Part shown: positions 38,766-51,700 of the stretch, piece by piece | How positions within the stretch are numbered: the stretch's first letter is position 1 | Layout of the letters: each line of letters opens with the position of its first letter | From: Cinclus cinclus | Taxonomy: Eukaryota; Chordata; Aves; Passeriformes; Cinclidae | NCBI RefSeq assembly: GCF_963662255.1 | Contig: NC_085049.1 | Coordinates: 29,234,142 to 29,298,141 of the forward strand | Direction: 5' to 3' | Length of the DNA stretch: 64,000 nucleotides | Made by a program: the position numbers and the translations under genes | Notes under the pieces: model-generated | Database searches by the model: none | Seen by the model: the letters and a program-made list of their open reading frames with translations, nothing else | What the model was told of the DNA's origin: nothing

Positions 38766-41700
38766 AATGCCTCTCTTAGTCAACTTCTTGATAAGCCAGA
38801 TCATGAAATTGTCATCAACATATTAACATGACTATTCATGAGAAGGAATTGATTTCATGGAGTGTCTAGTTCAAAATTCCAGACTAAAGAAGTTTGAATA
38901 AGTTTCCCAAACTACTGGGTAATTATCCAAACAGAACCATTTAAAGCTCTTCCACTCTTTGTAATAATAGGAACCACAATATTCCCATGCTGACTATGAG
39001 AGGAAAAATCAATATCAGCAAACGTACATTCATATTGATTTATCTTCCCTTTTGGTTTTCTAATTTAGTAAAGGCTACTAATGCAACATTACATAAAGAT
39101 TCTCAGGAGAGTAAAAGGGCTAATAGGAGCAGGAATTGCTGTTTGTTCTGCGGAAGTGAACTGACTGTACTGTTCAGAGTCAATTGCTGCCCAGTCTCTG
39201 ATACGTGGACTTTTGAGCCGTGTGTCAGAGAGCAGTATTCCAGGGACAGGGATTTAGAAGGAGGCATCGAGATGAATTTTTGGAATGAGGTTCATGGTTG
39301 GAAGTTTTGCACATGGTTGGGGATTTTTTTCTTCCTCCCCTTTTTAAGGATAGGGCACTCATGAGGACACTGTTAAAAAGTAGGATATTTCCTTATCCTA
39401 CAAAAGGACAAGGAAAACAACATATTACTGAAAAATAAGACAGAATAATTAGGTCATTGAAGGTCTGAGCTCATAGAGGTATTTAGTGTCCCCGAAGAAT
39501 GATAGATAATCTGCAGCTGAAAAATCACATTTTGAAGATGATTGTAAAAGTTAACTTCTGTCTTCCAAGGCCCAAATTCCTAACTTTTTTTCAACTTTTA
39601 TTGAATTTGGCCATCAAGGCATTCTGTTAGAAAACTAAATGCAAGAACAGCCTTTGTCCCACTCTAATTGATGAAAAATTAATTTTCCTTAGTCACCTTC
39701 ACTGAACCATCAACAAGTTCTTGCCTATGAAAGAGGATTCCAGCTTGATTTGAAGTACCAAACGACAGGGTGGCTGTCTCCAAATGGGCATGGCATCACA
39801 GTTTGGGAAACTGTGTTCAGCCTGTTCTTTCCTATTGTCCACCAGCAAAGACTGTGACTCCTGCTGGTAGTTACAGTGATACCAGAGTGGTTCACTGTAG
39901 AGATCTGCCTTTTTTTCCAGGGGAAGGGCTTTCACTACAAACACAACCTCTTTACACAGTCTTTTAGTTCCAAAGGTAGAGAAGATAAATCAGTATCACA
40001 GAAGTAAGCTATCCCAGGGGTTCTTTCAGGAAGCAGTATTTGAACATAACATAAATATTTTAATTCCATGGAAACAGAGTGATGGTGTTACTCACAGAGG
40101 CTTAATTCTTGTATCACTCACACAGTCTTTTGGATATCACTTTCTTGGTATGTACCTCCTGAAACACACGTTTGCACTCACCCCCAAATTTGAATGCACA
40201 AAATGGTTTTACTGCAAAGTTTATTAAAACAGCTGAAACATTTCAATTCATAGCCCTTATTTTACAATTTGGAAAACAGTAGTAACTGATAACAAGTGAA
40301 GGTGATCATACTCTTATGTCAGCCCTGAGGAGAAAACAGGGGCTAAACCTGCAGAAGAGTGTAGGGATCTAGGGATGAAGTTCCATTTAGATTTAAGTTC
40401 AGTGCCTCTTGTGTTCTGGGGTGGTTCTGGCCCTATAGCTTGTTCTTCTTCCATGGTGAGCATATGGAAGTCGCAATACTTTTATGGAACTTTAACTTGA
40501 TAAGATTCAAGACATGTACATGACAGAAGGCCTGGAAATCTGGGCAATGTTGCTTGTCAGATTGCAAGTCCTGGCTCTGAAGCATTTATTACCCATTTTC
40601 ATTGGGAATTTGTAGTGTGTGAATTTTTTAATATTGTAGGATAAAGCACTTCTTACCCTTCTTTTAAAAATGACTGATTTTTTTCCCCCCTCCGGAAACT
40701 TGCAGAATAAATTCAACCTCCACCCTGAGAAATTTCAATCCAAACGGTTAAAACTTTGTTATCAAAAACTGAAAAGAATATATTGTAGTAGTGTTGCCTT
40801 GTACTTATGTTGTGTTAAAGAGGGGTTATTTTTAAATGAAAATCAAATGTCAGGGTACCATTTAGTAACACTGTAGTTCATGTGGATTTTCAGTTCTTTC
40901 ATTACAAGGTCTCAACTTCACAAATACTTCAGTGAGATACAGAAATACTATACTCATTTATTTTTAAATAAAAATAGAGTGGAGAAGTCTGCATTTGGTC
41001 AGTGTGAGTGAAGAAGCAACACATGTTTTATGTTAGAGAAGAAATAATTTGCCAAGCCCTTCCTGGTAACCTTTGAAACTGCAGATTAAGGGAATACATC
41101 GTAGTTTCACTTTTGTTTAGGACGGCTGAGGTCATTGTGGCCGTGTGAACTTCAATAACTTTCAGGTCTTTTATTGTTTGAGCAGTCACAAAAAGCCTTG
41201 CTTAGTTGCAAATATTTATGTATTTTTTTCTACCCTCCATGTTCCTTTGTAGGTGATGCCTGGGCATGTCCTGCCCAGGTATCTGGTAAGTAAATCAAAT
41301 ACTTTAGATATTCACTTCCATCATTTTGGTCTGGCTGGGGTAAAGCCACGATCGCCTGTGATATCTGGTCTAGAAAAATGCTTCTCAAGGCAAAGATTAA
41401 CTTGGAAATAATTATGGATAGTTTCTAATAGAGGAATTTTTTCTCTCAAGAAAAAATTTCAAGAGGAAAAGTTTTAATCTGTTTTAGCTGTAGGCCTGTA
41501 ACTTTTAGAAATATTTTAGAATTTCTAAATATATTATAGAATTTCTAATATTAGAACTATTAGAAATATTTTAGAAATCAATACTGATTCTGTTTGTTTA
41601 TATTTTGCTTTGGATTCTTATTACAATGACCAGTGTCATTCTGCATTTACAATCATTTTAACCTTCTACTTCTAATGCACTGGCCAGTAGTCTATCTCAT

Positions 41701-44700
41701 GCAGCTTGGTGAGGTTATTACCCTCTTTGCACTCACAGGTTTGCCCATATTAATGAAATACCTCTGAAGATAATTAATATATCATGTATGGACAATTTTC
41801 TGCTGGTGCAAAAATAATGAGAATTATTTTTTTCAGAAATATTTCCAGTATTTAGCAAGTTTTCCAGTTGAAATATTGACAGTGTTGTATGTAAATGATG
41901 TTGTTTCCCTCATGGACAATTTAGCAAGGGCATGTCAAGTGTGTGTTCCTTTTTCTGTAAGCTTCAATAATAAATTACTGTGCACTTACAAATAAATTGC
42001 TCTGCAATTCCCACCCTTAACTGGGAGCACACCAGCTTCCACAGGAAGGAACAGATGGGAAGATGTCAGTACAAACATCCTTACTAACTCTGTGTAGTGG
42101 CTGGGAAGTAAAGGGTGGAGGACACGACAGTTTGGCTAAAACAAGATAGGTCTTGAAACCAAAGAAACTGAAGAAATTGTCTTTTTTTCTGGCATTTTAA
42201 ATCTGATATGAAGCCAGAAAGTAGGTAGGGATAAGCATGAAAAATCACAAGGAAAGTATGCAGAAGATGCAATGAACTGATACCTTAAACAGCATCAAGT
42301 ATGGAAGAAACAAAAGTAAAATATGTTGCATGGTTTTTTCTTTTTTTTTTTTTTTGTGGGGGGAAGGGGCGTTGGGAAGTCAGGACAGCTGGTAAATCTC
42401 TTCTTTAAATATAGTGTATTTTAAGGTGTACTCTAGCTATCCTTTGGAACTCAGTTACTCAATTACAACACAAAGGGTGTGAGTATTTCAGAAGTCATTA
42501 ATCTTTCTCTGAGGATTCAGTAGTCATTGTCACTTGGGTATTCAGGGTGACAGCACTCTTTTCCTGTATATTTTGTTATGAGAGTAAATTTTTCAGGAGC
42601 ACCTTCTTTATGTACCACTTGTAGTAACTTCCACGTGTTGGCCTCTCACAGGCTGACATTTTACCCATTGAGTTCATGTCTGCCACGTGGTTTTTCCCTG
42701 CACTTTATGGGGAGCATATGGATCAGGTCACTTGGTGAATGTATTCCCCGTTCAGAGCTGAAGGGAGGTTATGTGGAAAGGGCAGTGCAGTGTGCTGTTT
42801 GCTTTTTTGGATATTCTGTGGTACACACAGCTGCAGGTAAGTGGTATCTTGATCACTCCTGGAATCACTTTTTACATTCAGATGAAACAAGGTGGTGAAA
42901 AGCAGCCTCATTCCCACCCTGCTGCATGTGTGTTTTCTGGTGGGAGAGAATAATTCAGCTGGTGATGCCTTCATGATGTTAACTGTAGTTTTCTTGGGTC
43001 CAGCTCTGCCAAATGTGTAGATGGTAGCAAGCCAAATGCAGCCTTTTACTTTTGTCTACAAAGAGCTTAATTTGGTCCTGGCATTAGTTGTGATTGCTTA
43101 AAGCCACAAAGCAAGTTTTTTCCTTTTCTTTTAACCCTACACAAAGGAGACTGCTGCTAGTGTTGCAAAATAATTGAGCCAGAGCCTCTTGCAATCAAAA
43201 GATGATTAGCTTCTTGTGTTTGTGTGTGTTCTGATGTGAACCAATCTATTATGTCTGTTTTGTGTTCCTAAGGATGCACTATTTTTATGTGGAACTTGAA
43301 AAAGCAGACGCAGTTCTATTAGTGACCTTGTCGTGTCCTCTGAATTATGGGCAGTCTACTTTGAACATGGGGAAATGCTACTAGCAGTCATTAAGTGGAT
43401 ATTAGGGTCTTTGTAGTTGTTTAACCTCTCCAAGGCCCTACTGCAATTCTAGATGTAAAAAAAAAAAAAAAAAAAAAAAAAATAGAAACTGAATTATGGG
43501 TGTTTAAAGCTGAAATATTTATAGAAGCAGTTTTTTATTTAAAAATAGCATTTGTGCCTGAGAAGATCAGATGTACCACTTCAGTATGAAAAGCCAAACC
43601 AGATTTTAGTTCATATTGTTAATAGAAATTGCATGAAATTTGATAATGTAATTTAGCTGAAAATATTTTCTTCCAGTCTAGGTTTTGGAATGGCTTTTGT
43701 GTTACTAAATATGATAAAGAAAACTATTTTTTAAAAATTCTCTATTTTTTATAGTTATAGAATGCAAAGACCAGTAGTTGAATTACTGTTTGTTAAAGAA
43801 GAGAACATACCAAGTATCAGAACACAAGCCATAGAGATGAGATCTCTCAAATTAAAACAAAGGGAAATGATATTAGAAAAATCATTTTGCTTACTAAGGG
43901 AAGACAGATGGGGATTCCATCCCTGACAAAGTACAATATATTAAGATGAAAGTGTGTTCTAGAAGTAGATTACAATTAAAAACTGGATTATTTTGGATCG
44001 AAAGTTATGTTGATTGCCTGTGAGGGAAATTTACGTGGACTTGAAAATCCATCCTTATTAAAAATGAAAAGCAACAGTATGAGAAATCACGAAGTTCTTA
44101 TTGATCTGAAGTCACTATTTAGGTTGATTAACATTTTCCCTGGATGAAAGGCCAGCAGGATGTGGCCCAAGTGATTTGAAGGTTCTGGTAATTGCTATTT
44201 CTCCCATATCAAAATTGTATCTGAATTTGGGTTGTTTGGAAATGCCTCCTTATTTGAGAAATCCTACACTAATGGGATTGAAAGAGCAAAGAAATATCCT
44301 GAATTTCTCTGCTGAAGTTCAGGAGAAGGCTACAACATACTGTGGTGTTTTTTTCAGCTCAATGTAAAGAGTTCTTGCACATTCTTTGTAAGGTGCTAAA
44401 TTGTGGCAGGGAGTAAAGAAATTACTTGTAAGTTACTGCTTTGACTTTTCAAATATTATCTTAGAGCACAGTTTGGGAGCAAGAGAAGTGTCCACAGAGC
44501 AATGATCCACAACTTCAAATAAAAAATGTAAATTTGAATTCATTTTGAAGATGGGTATTCCCAATACGATGACAACTCTCTTGAATAAAAAAATTGAAGA
44601 TAAAATTCTTCCTAGAACTTTGGCCACTGAGTATGGAAACCAAATAAACTTCTCTGAACATGAAGAAATTCCTGCTTCATGTTTCCTTAGAATGACAGAT

Positions 44701-44794
44701 CTCCTTGGCTTTGCAGCCTTCTTCCCCAAACCAGCATGAAGCAGCACTCCTGATTAGTCAAGAGGAGGCAGCACGCAAACATTAATATTAACTC

Positions 44795-44864
44795 CATCAC
44801 ATCACATCATCACATCACATCACATCACATCACATCACATCACATCACATCACATCACATCACA
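44795..44864. repeat. (CATCA)n pentanucleotide microsatellite
   Basis: About 70 bases of nearly perfect CATCA repeats, with one three-base (ATC) unit slip near the start. The purity suggests recent, probably ongoing length change. Confidence 0.95.
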
Positions 44865-47800
44865 CCATCTGGCTTAGTTATGTAGCTTCCCTTACTCATG
44901 GCTGACAGGAAACAGCAAATTAATTGGGAGTCCAATTATGATTTACCTTTTACCCCTTACTCTTGACCCCCATGGTCTACCACTCATTTTGTCTTTGAAA
45001 GGCCTAACACTTCTAAGTGTCTTGTTTGATCTATTGAGAAGAGAGTATTTGTTGTATGCTGGAGCTCTGAGTATATAAAGAAAGACAAAAAGTAGGTGGA
45101 AGCTGGCATGGAGCTTAAGTTTTCTTTTAAAAAAACTACAATGCTCTTTTTAAGCAACAGAGTTGAAGGAGTATACTTTTCTGCAACAGTCCATTAAACA
45201 TGGATTCTCAGAGGCATTTATGAACAGAGAGGGGAATGTTAATATCCAGGAATACTGCAAGGCAGCCTCCTTTTAATTTCCTAGCACAGGATTGACCTGA
45301 CATGCCACTTTATTTGAAAAGACATTGCATATTGCCTCCACAAGTATCATTTTGCTACAAAGTTTCCAAGATCCCCCTGATTTAGTCAGGTTGAATCAGA
45401 GTGAAAGAACAAGATCTTATTTTCTGTCTTCATGGATACTTTAAGAATTAATTGGTCGATGTGTTGCAATGCTTTAAAGAATTAAAATTCTACGTAAACA
45501 TGGCAATTTGGTTCCTCACTTCAGTGTAGCCCAGCTTTTAGTTGTCCTGCTTGCCATCATACCAGCTATTGAGCTCTTGCAAAATCAGTTGTAGTTACTA
45601 ATGCAATGGGACTTCAAGAAGAAATTAGGGTGGCAGCAGACATAGTAAAGCTGGTCAGCAGATTCCATTCTTCTCCTGGAAGAAGTACTGAGCTGACAAA
45701 ACAATGGTTTGAGTTTCACTGTGCAGCCTGGTGTGCAACCTCTCTGTAATTGTAACATGCAACTGGTACCTCAACAATTAATGGTCGGTCTATGTCTCAC
45801 TGAACCTTTTCATATTCATATTCTGACCAAGTTCTCACAACAGTAAATCATTTCATACAGCATTTTGTTCAATTCCAATTTCAAAGTACAGTGCAGAGTT
45901 AATTCAAAACGAAGTTTTAACTCAAATGTCAGTTGTGACTAGTAAAATTATTTTAAAACACTTTTTGTGTTCTCTGAAGTTTGGTGGGGTTTTTTTTAAT
46001 TTTTTTTTTTTAATTATGCTGCTGCAAATTATGGGAGCTTCATCTCAAGGACTCAGGAACACAGAACACGGAGAGTCACGAGTGTGCTCTTAACTGGTGC
46101 CAGAACATCAGCTCAAGCTGATTGCTCCTTTGTGTCACTCTTAGGGCAAGAGTGTGATTCATCACTTCCTTTCTGCTGAATACTGAAGTGCAGATGCATC
46201 TTTATGGGTTAGATTTTACTTCCATTGATGGCTAAATGGCATCGTGATCTCATTTGTAATAATGTAAGTTGGGAGTAATTTGGTAAAAGCAATTGACCTA
46301 CATCGGTATAATTCTTGTGTGAGGTCTTGTCAGATTCAATCGCTTCCCTAGAAACAGTTTTGGTCTTAGCAAATACATATGTTTAGTTACCCAGGAAAGC
46401 ATATGGATTTCCCCTGCACTGGGGAGCATCTGTGGGTTCTGCTTGTTATTCCTCAGTAGAATAATTTAAAAATAAATTACGATATTTAAACCTTGTGTTC
46501 TTCATGTGTGAAAGTTCAGGCATGATGTTGCTTTCAAGAATTATTAGACTTGACCACCAGCTCACTTCCATTTTGACAATAATACCATATGCCATTCTTT
46601 CATACTGTGCTTGTTCCTCTATCTTTGTAACTCCCTTGATGACTACATTGTTTTGATATGCTAGGCCAGTTAAGATGCAAAAATCTAGTTTAAAAATAGC
46701 TGTATGATTTTAAAATGATTTTTTAAAAACTGGAGGAGCACACAAGAAGAAATTGTTTATATATGGTTATAGATCTATTTTTGTAGTTCTATTTCTGGTA
46801 AACTGAAGCTGATACACCAGCACAAAAAGGAAGATTTATGTAAGTATAGATAGGGAGTCATTTCAGGCTGTGGTCAGGATCATCTTACTGGCATGTCTGT
46901 GGGTCACTGGGCCAAGCAGGATTTGTTTAGATTTTGTTATGTATTTTTTCTTCTTTTTTCTTTTCTTTTTTTTTCTTCCCCCCCCCCCACCCCCCACTCT
47001 CCATAACATTCTTCTTCTATTTTATTTTGAGAGCAGAATTTCCTCCTTAGTTTCTTCCTTCTTCAACTAATTGATGTCTTTGGCTTCTAGACATCCACCA
47101 GGCTGCAAAAACTGCAATACAGTAGTGTAGAGCTAAATACAGATATTCGCAGTGTGAAATATCCCTTGGGCACATGTTAGAACAACAGCCACACACCTTA
47201 TTGAATCAGGTGCTGTTTGTGAAGCCCATGCACTGTGTATTTTCTCTGCTCTAGGGTGCACAAGCTCCGTGGTGGTGCTCCTGCTGATAGGAGTTCATCC
47301 CTCAGATTGCAGGGGAACCAGCAGCCCCTGTTGTACATGACAGCAATTGCCACGAACACCACGGATTCGAATGGGAGAGAAATGGAGTCAGAGGGATGTA
47401 AAGGTCCCATATTATCATTTTCTACAATCTCAGAATCTACCTGGATGTAGCCTGCAACTTTCAGGCTACACTTTTCCTTTGGGACTGACAGGCAGCACTG
47501 ACCAGTAGAAAGCTCAGAATGTGGATATCTCCATTCCCCTGCCTTTCTCCAAAGTTCAAGCTGTGTTTCTTCAGGAGATGGCAGCAGATGACACAATAAT
47601 TGTAAAAGTCAGACTCTCCTATGAGACTGAAGAGGAAAGATATCCAACAGATACTCAGTTAAGTAACAAAATGATCAAGCCTTTTGCATTGCAGTGATAC
47701 AGAGGGAGCTGAGTAAGATTTTGAGCCTTTTGTGTTCCTTTGATGGAAGAGAAGAACCCTTCAGACTAAAGAAAGATGGTCCAGTGCCTGACAGCTCACA

Positions 47801-48720
47801 GTGTGAAAAGGAGTTTTCATGTCAAGTTGGATCATGCTGTTTTTTATTTTATGAGCACTGTCACTCGTTCCTGTTTGTAAAGAGCATGGCTTTGCTTTGC
47901 TATGTAAGTCTAGAAGAAGAAACTAAGGAACTAGATAGAGACTTCTTCAGGGATTTAGTTGTTAAGGAGTCAGGTCTGAAATGTTCTTCTTGCTTTCACT
48001 CACCCAATCTTCTTCTGAAGTCACAAGACTCACACTGGCTTATGGAAACACAGGTAGATGGGAAATAGAGGACTTCTGAAAAGGCAGTTGGGGAGCAAAG
48101 TGGGAAGTGGGGCTTCTTCTGTTCTCTTTACAGTTTGGTTCTTGTGCAACATTGGGTCAGGCATTTATTCGGTTTTTACCAATTTATAAGATTACCTATT
48201 GAAAATATCATTATATTTTATCACAACCAGGACATCAGCTCATTAAAACTCCCATTTTTTTACTGATTTAAGGAAACAGTGCAAAAAGCTGAGGAGAAAG
48301 GGACAGGAAAGAAGGATAATATCAAAGAATGAAATTACGCAATTACATGAGCTTCCTATATGTGTAATTGGCATGAGCTTTCCATTCTCTTTTTATTTTG
48401 CCTATTTTATTTTCTTTATTCTTATTAAAAATTATTAGTTTCTCTTCATATAGTGCAAAAGCAAATATCAAATACTTAAAAGTTCCACTGTGCTTTAAAA
48501 AAGGGTGAGTTATGAATAACAGTTGAAGCAGTCTTAGCCAGTGTTGTAACCTATTCTGAAACCTACCTGTTTTCCCCTCAGTGTAAAACTATTGCCATTT
48601 GAAGTTCAAGCTGAAAGTGATCTTTCTCCATTTGTCTCTTACTCTCCCCTAAATCCAAGGGCATATTAAACCTGATCCGGAAAACTTATTTCTTGTGATA
48701 CATTACTTTCAGATAAAACT

Positions 48721-48783
48721 GTCTCTTCTTTCTCTTCTTTCTTTCTTTCCTTCCTTCCTTCTTTCCTTCCTTCTCCTCTTCTT
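48721..48783. repeat. CTTT/CCTT polypyrimidine simple repeat
   Basis: Sixty bases of pure pyrimidine on the plus strand in TTTC and TTCC units, apart from the first base. Confidence 0.9.
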
Positions 48784-51700
48784 GTGTATGTTAGGAGCTT
48801 AGTTTGATCATTCGTGGTCTCCTGGAGTTCTTTAGATGTAACTCTTACAAACTAGTGTACACATTGATGGCATTATAAAATTACTGAACTCATAACCATT
48901 TCTGTTAGAGGAATATAAATAATTCCTTTAGAACATGTGGAACCAGTGAGTAAAGATTTTAAAGTTGTTTATTGTTTTATTTTACTTGTCTACATGTTTA
49001 GGCAAGGATGGGAGAATTAAAAGTGGAGACATAAATAAACTGTTCAGATTGTGTGCTGCAGGAGCAGTTTAAATAACAGTATAACTTTTTTTTCAGCTTC
49101 TAAAGCTTCATATTTTTTTGAGAAACTGCAAACATAATGAACATTTCTTATACTATGTCAATTCAAAACCTACTACCTTACTGTTTTATCTTCCAAATAA
49201 TGCTCTCAACTTTGCTGCCTGTCACTTCACTTATTTTTCTGCTTCTGTTCCACCAAGGTTCTACTGCAGCTGAGGAAGCTTTGGAGAGCACATATTCAGG
49301 CAGCCACCCATTACATATTGCTACAAGTATTTTGAATTATTTTCAGCAGTCTTGGAGTTCACAGTGACAGCAACACAACCATTTTTAAATTAAACGTATT
49401 TGAATAACTGTTGTGTGCAAGCCCAGATCTGTGCAACAGAAGCAGATTTAATTTATACAGTGCTCAGGAACCTTTTCAGGATACATTTAATATCTCTCCA
49501 GCAAAAAGCACTTCCAAGCATTTTGTTTCACACTTCCAGAACTTCTGTAACATTTTATTAAAGTCTCACAAAATGAGTTTTTGGATGTCCTGTCAGAGGG
49601 ATTAGTCAAGGTGGCACCTTAATAAAATATACATTTTTAACACTGATGAAGTAACCAATTCAATTAGGGTTTGTGTAGCATTAGCTTTTGGTGTTTTGAC
49701 AATTTTTTAAAATTTATTTATTTTTAATAGAGAGAGCTCTTCTGAGCAGTCTGTTGGAACTAACTGTTTTAAAGGGCAGTTTGCAAAAAAATCAAACACA
49801 ATGTTTAGGTGGTACTGAGATAACTGTTTTTTCTACAGTCTGTAACCATACAATCGTGGAAAATAGGGTTGAAATCAAGCATTGCTACATGTGGAAGCTG
49901 TTTCTAACTTAGTGCCCTTTTTGAATTGACCACAAAATCATTATTCAACTAAACACAATTACCAGTCATCCTAACAGGAGGCAATAGGAGAACTGCAAGT
50001 TGTGGGGCAGATTTTAAGATCACAAAAAATAAAGTTGCTGTAGTTGAAACAGAGGCTGTTTGCTGGGTGAGTTGTGTTTTTCTTCATTTTGGAGAGAAAT
50101 AATTGGGAGGAAAAAAGCCAGAGGAACACCACAAAGATTATAACCAGACACACTTACCAAGCAGTGTAGCCCTTCAGTATAGAAAGAGTCATTGTTGAAG
50201 ATGAAATGTTGACATTGTATATCAGGCCAACATCACAGTACCTGACTACTCGAACAAATTAATCTAATCATCTTCCTCGCAGCTGATACCTAAGATGATA
50301 TATTTTTAGACCATTTTATCTCATTAGTGATTATTGCAAATCCTCCAGATTTGCTGGCTTCCTTGAGTTTGTCAATAATTTTCTGTGTTGACAAAGCATA
50401 TTTAGAAGTTTTGGATCTTTAAATTCCAAAGGACAAGGAAGGAACCTGGTCTTACAGCCCACCCCAACATTAATTTATTTCTCTTTTTTGAACTCAGTTT
50501 ATGAATTTTATATTTGGAATCGGTTGTCCTAGCTAAATATGTTTTTCTGCATTGCCTTCTTATTTTCACTTTGTGTAGTTTTCATTGTTTGCTAATTAGG
50601 TCCACTGAGGTTTCCAAATGTCAGCATCAAGTAATTCCAGTCACTGTCAGGTCTTGCTCAGCAGCTTACAAACATTTATTCTTTGAAGAAACCCTCCCTT
50701 CAAAACAGTCTCTTTGTGCTTGGCCTAAATCCAAAATTCGGTGTGGTTCTTGGTTAAGAACAAGCTACAAACTCCATATTCTTAAGAATTTTCTAGAACT
50801 ATGATGGAAGATTAGAATGGTATAAGCTCTCCATTTTTGTTGTGTAAGCTGTGGTAAGTATCTACGATACACTCAAGAGTGTGCATGATTATTTTCACCA
50901 ATGTAGCCTGATTGGATTAAAATTTCATTTTTCGTTGCACATTTCCTTGTAGACATAATAAGCTCATGTCTTTTGTTTAACTGATTATTTTAGACTAGTA
51001 TTGACAGCAACAATTTGGCTCTCTCTTTTTTTTTAATTGGCAGAAGCTAATGAAACAATGCTGAGTGTAAATCTCCTTGTATCAGTAAACAATCTAGATA
51101 GACGCAATTATTTTTTGTTTAAAATAGAAACTGTGCAACACTTTTTGTGAAGTTTAGGTCTTTCCCTTAAACTTTTACAGCAGAGCCACCAATTTTTTCC
51201 AGACAGTACTTTTATATTTAAATTCTGCAAAGGTGTTAAACCTTCCTCCCTGGCCAGTTATCCATAATGATGATGGCATAATGAAAACTGCCAAAAGTTC
51301 TGTTAAAATCTGATAAGCATGGCTGCATTTATATTTTAACTTGGGACAAATGCTTATCTTGTTTTCTAGAGTGTTCAAGCAGTTGTTTGCTGTTACACCT
51401 TAAAATTGTGCATGGATTCATGCAATGCTGCATAGTAATCAAACACCTGTTTACAGGCATAAATTGCTGGAAATATAAATTTACAGGCATTTCTATTGCT
51501 GGAATTAAAACAAAACCACTTCTGCCACTGCCCATTGAGTCACAGAGCACAGCTGACAGCTTGGATAGCCAGTAAGACTTCAATAAAATCACATTCAGGC
51601 ATCCAGGTTACTCTCTAGAGGCTTCTGCAGTCTAGAAAACCAAAACCTGCTTGAAGGCCATCAATTTAATGTACTTCCTTCTCTTCTGTGTCTAACGACC

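Noticed and set aside
43441..43490. Long poly-A run as the tail of a processed pseudogene
   Set aside because: The upstream sequence has no coding similarity or AATAAA-like signal, so it is treated as a homopolymer tract.
47198..47596. 132-codon minus-strand ORF as a gene
   Set aside because: No recognised domain or splice partner, and GT/AG context does not single it out; left as unexplained.
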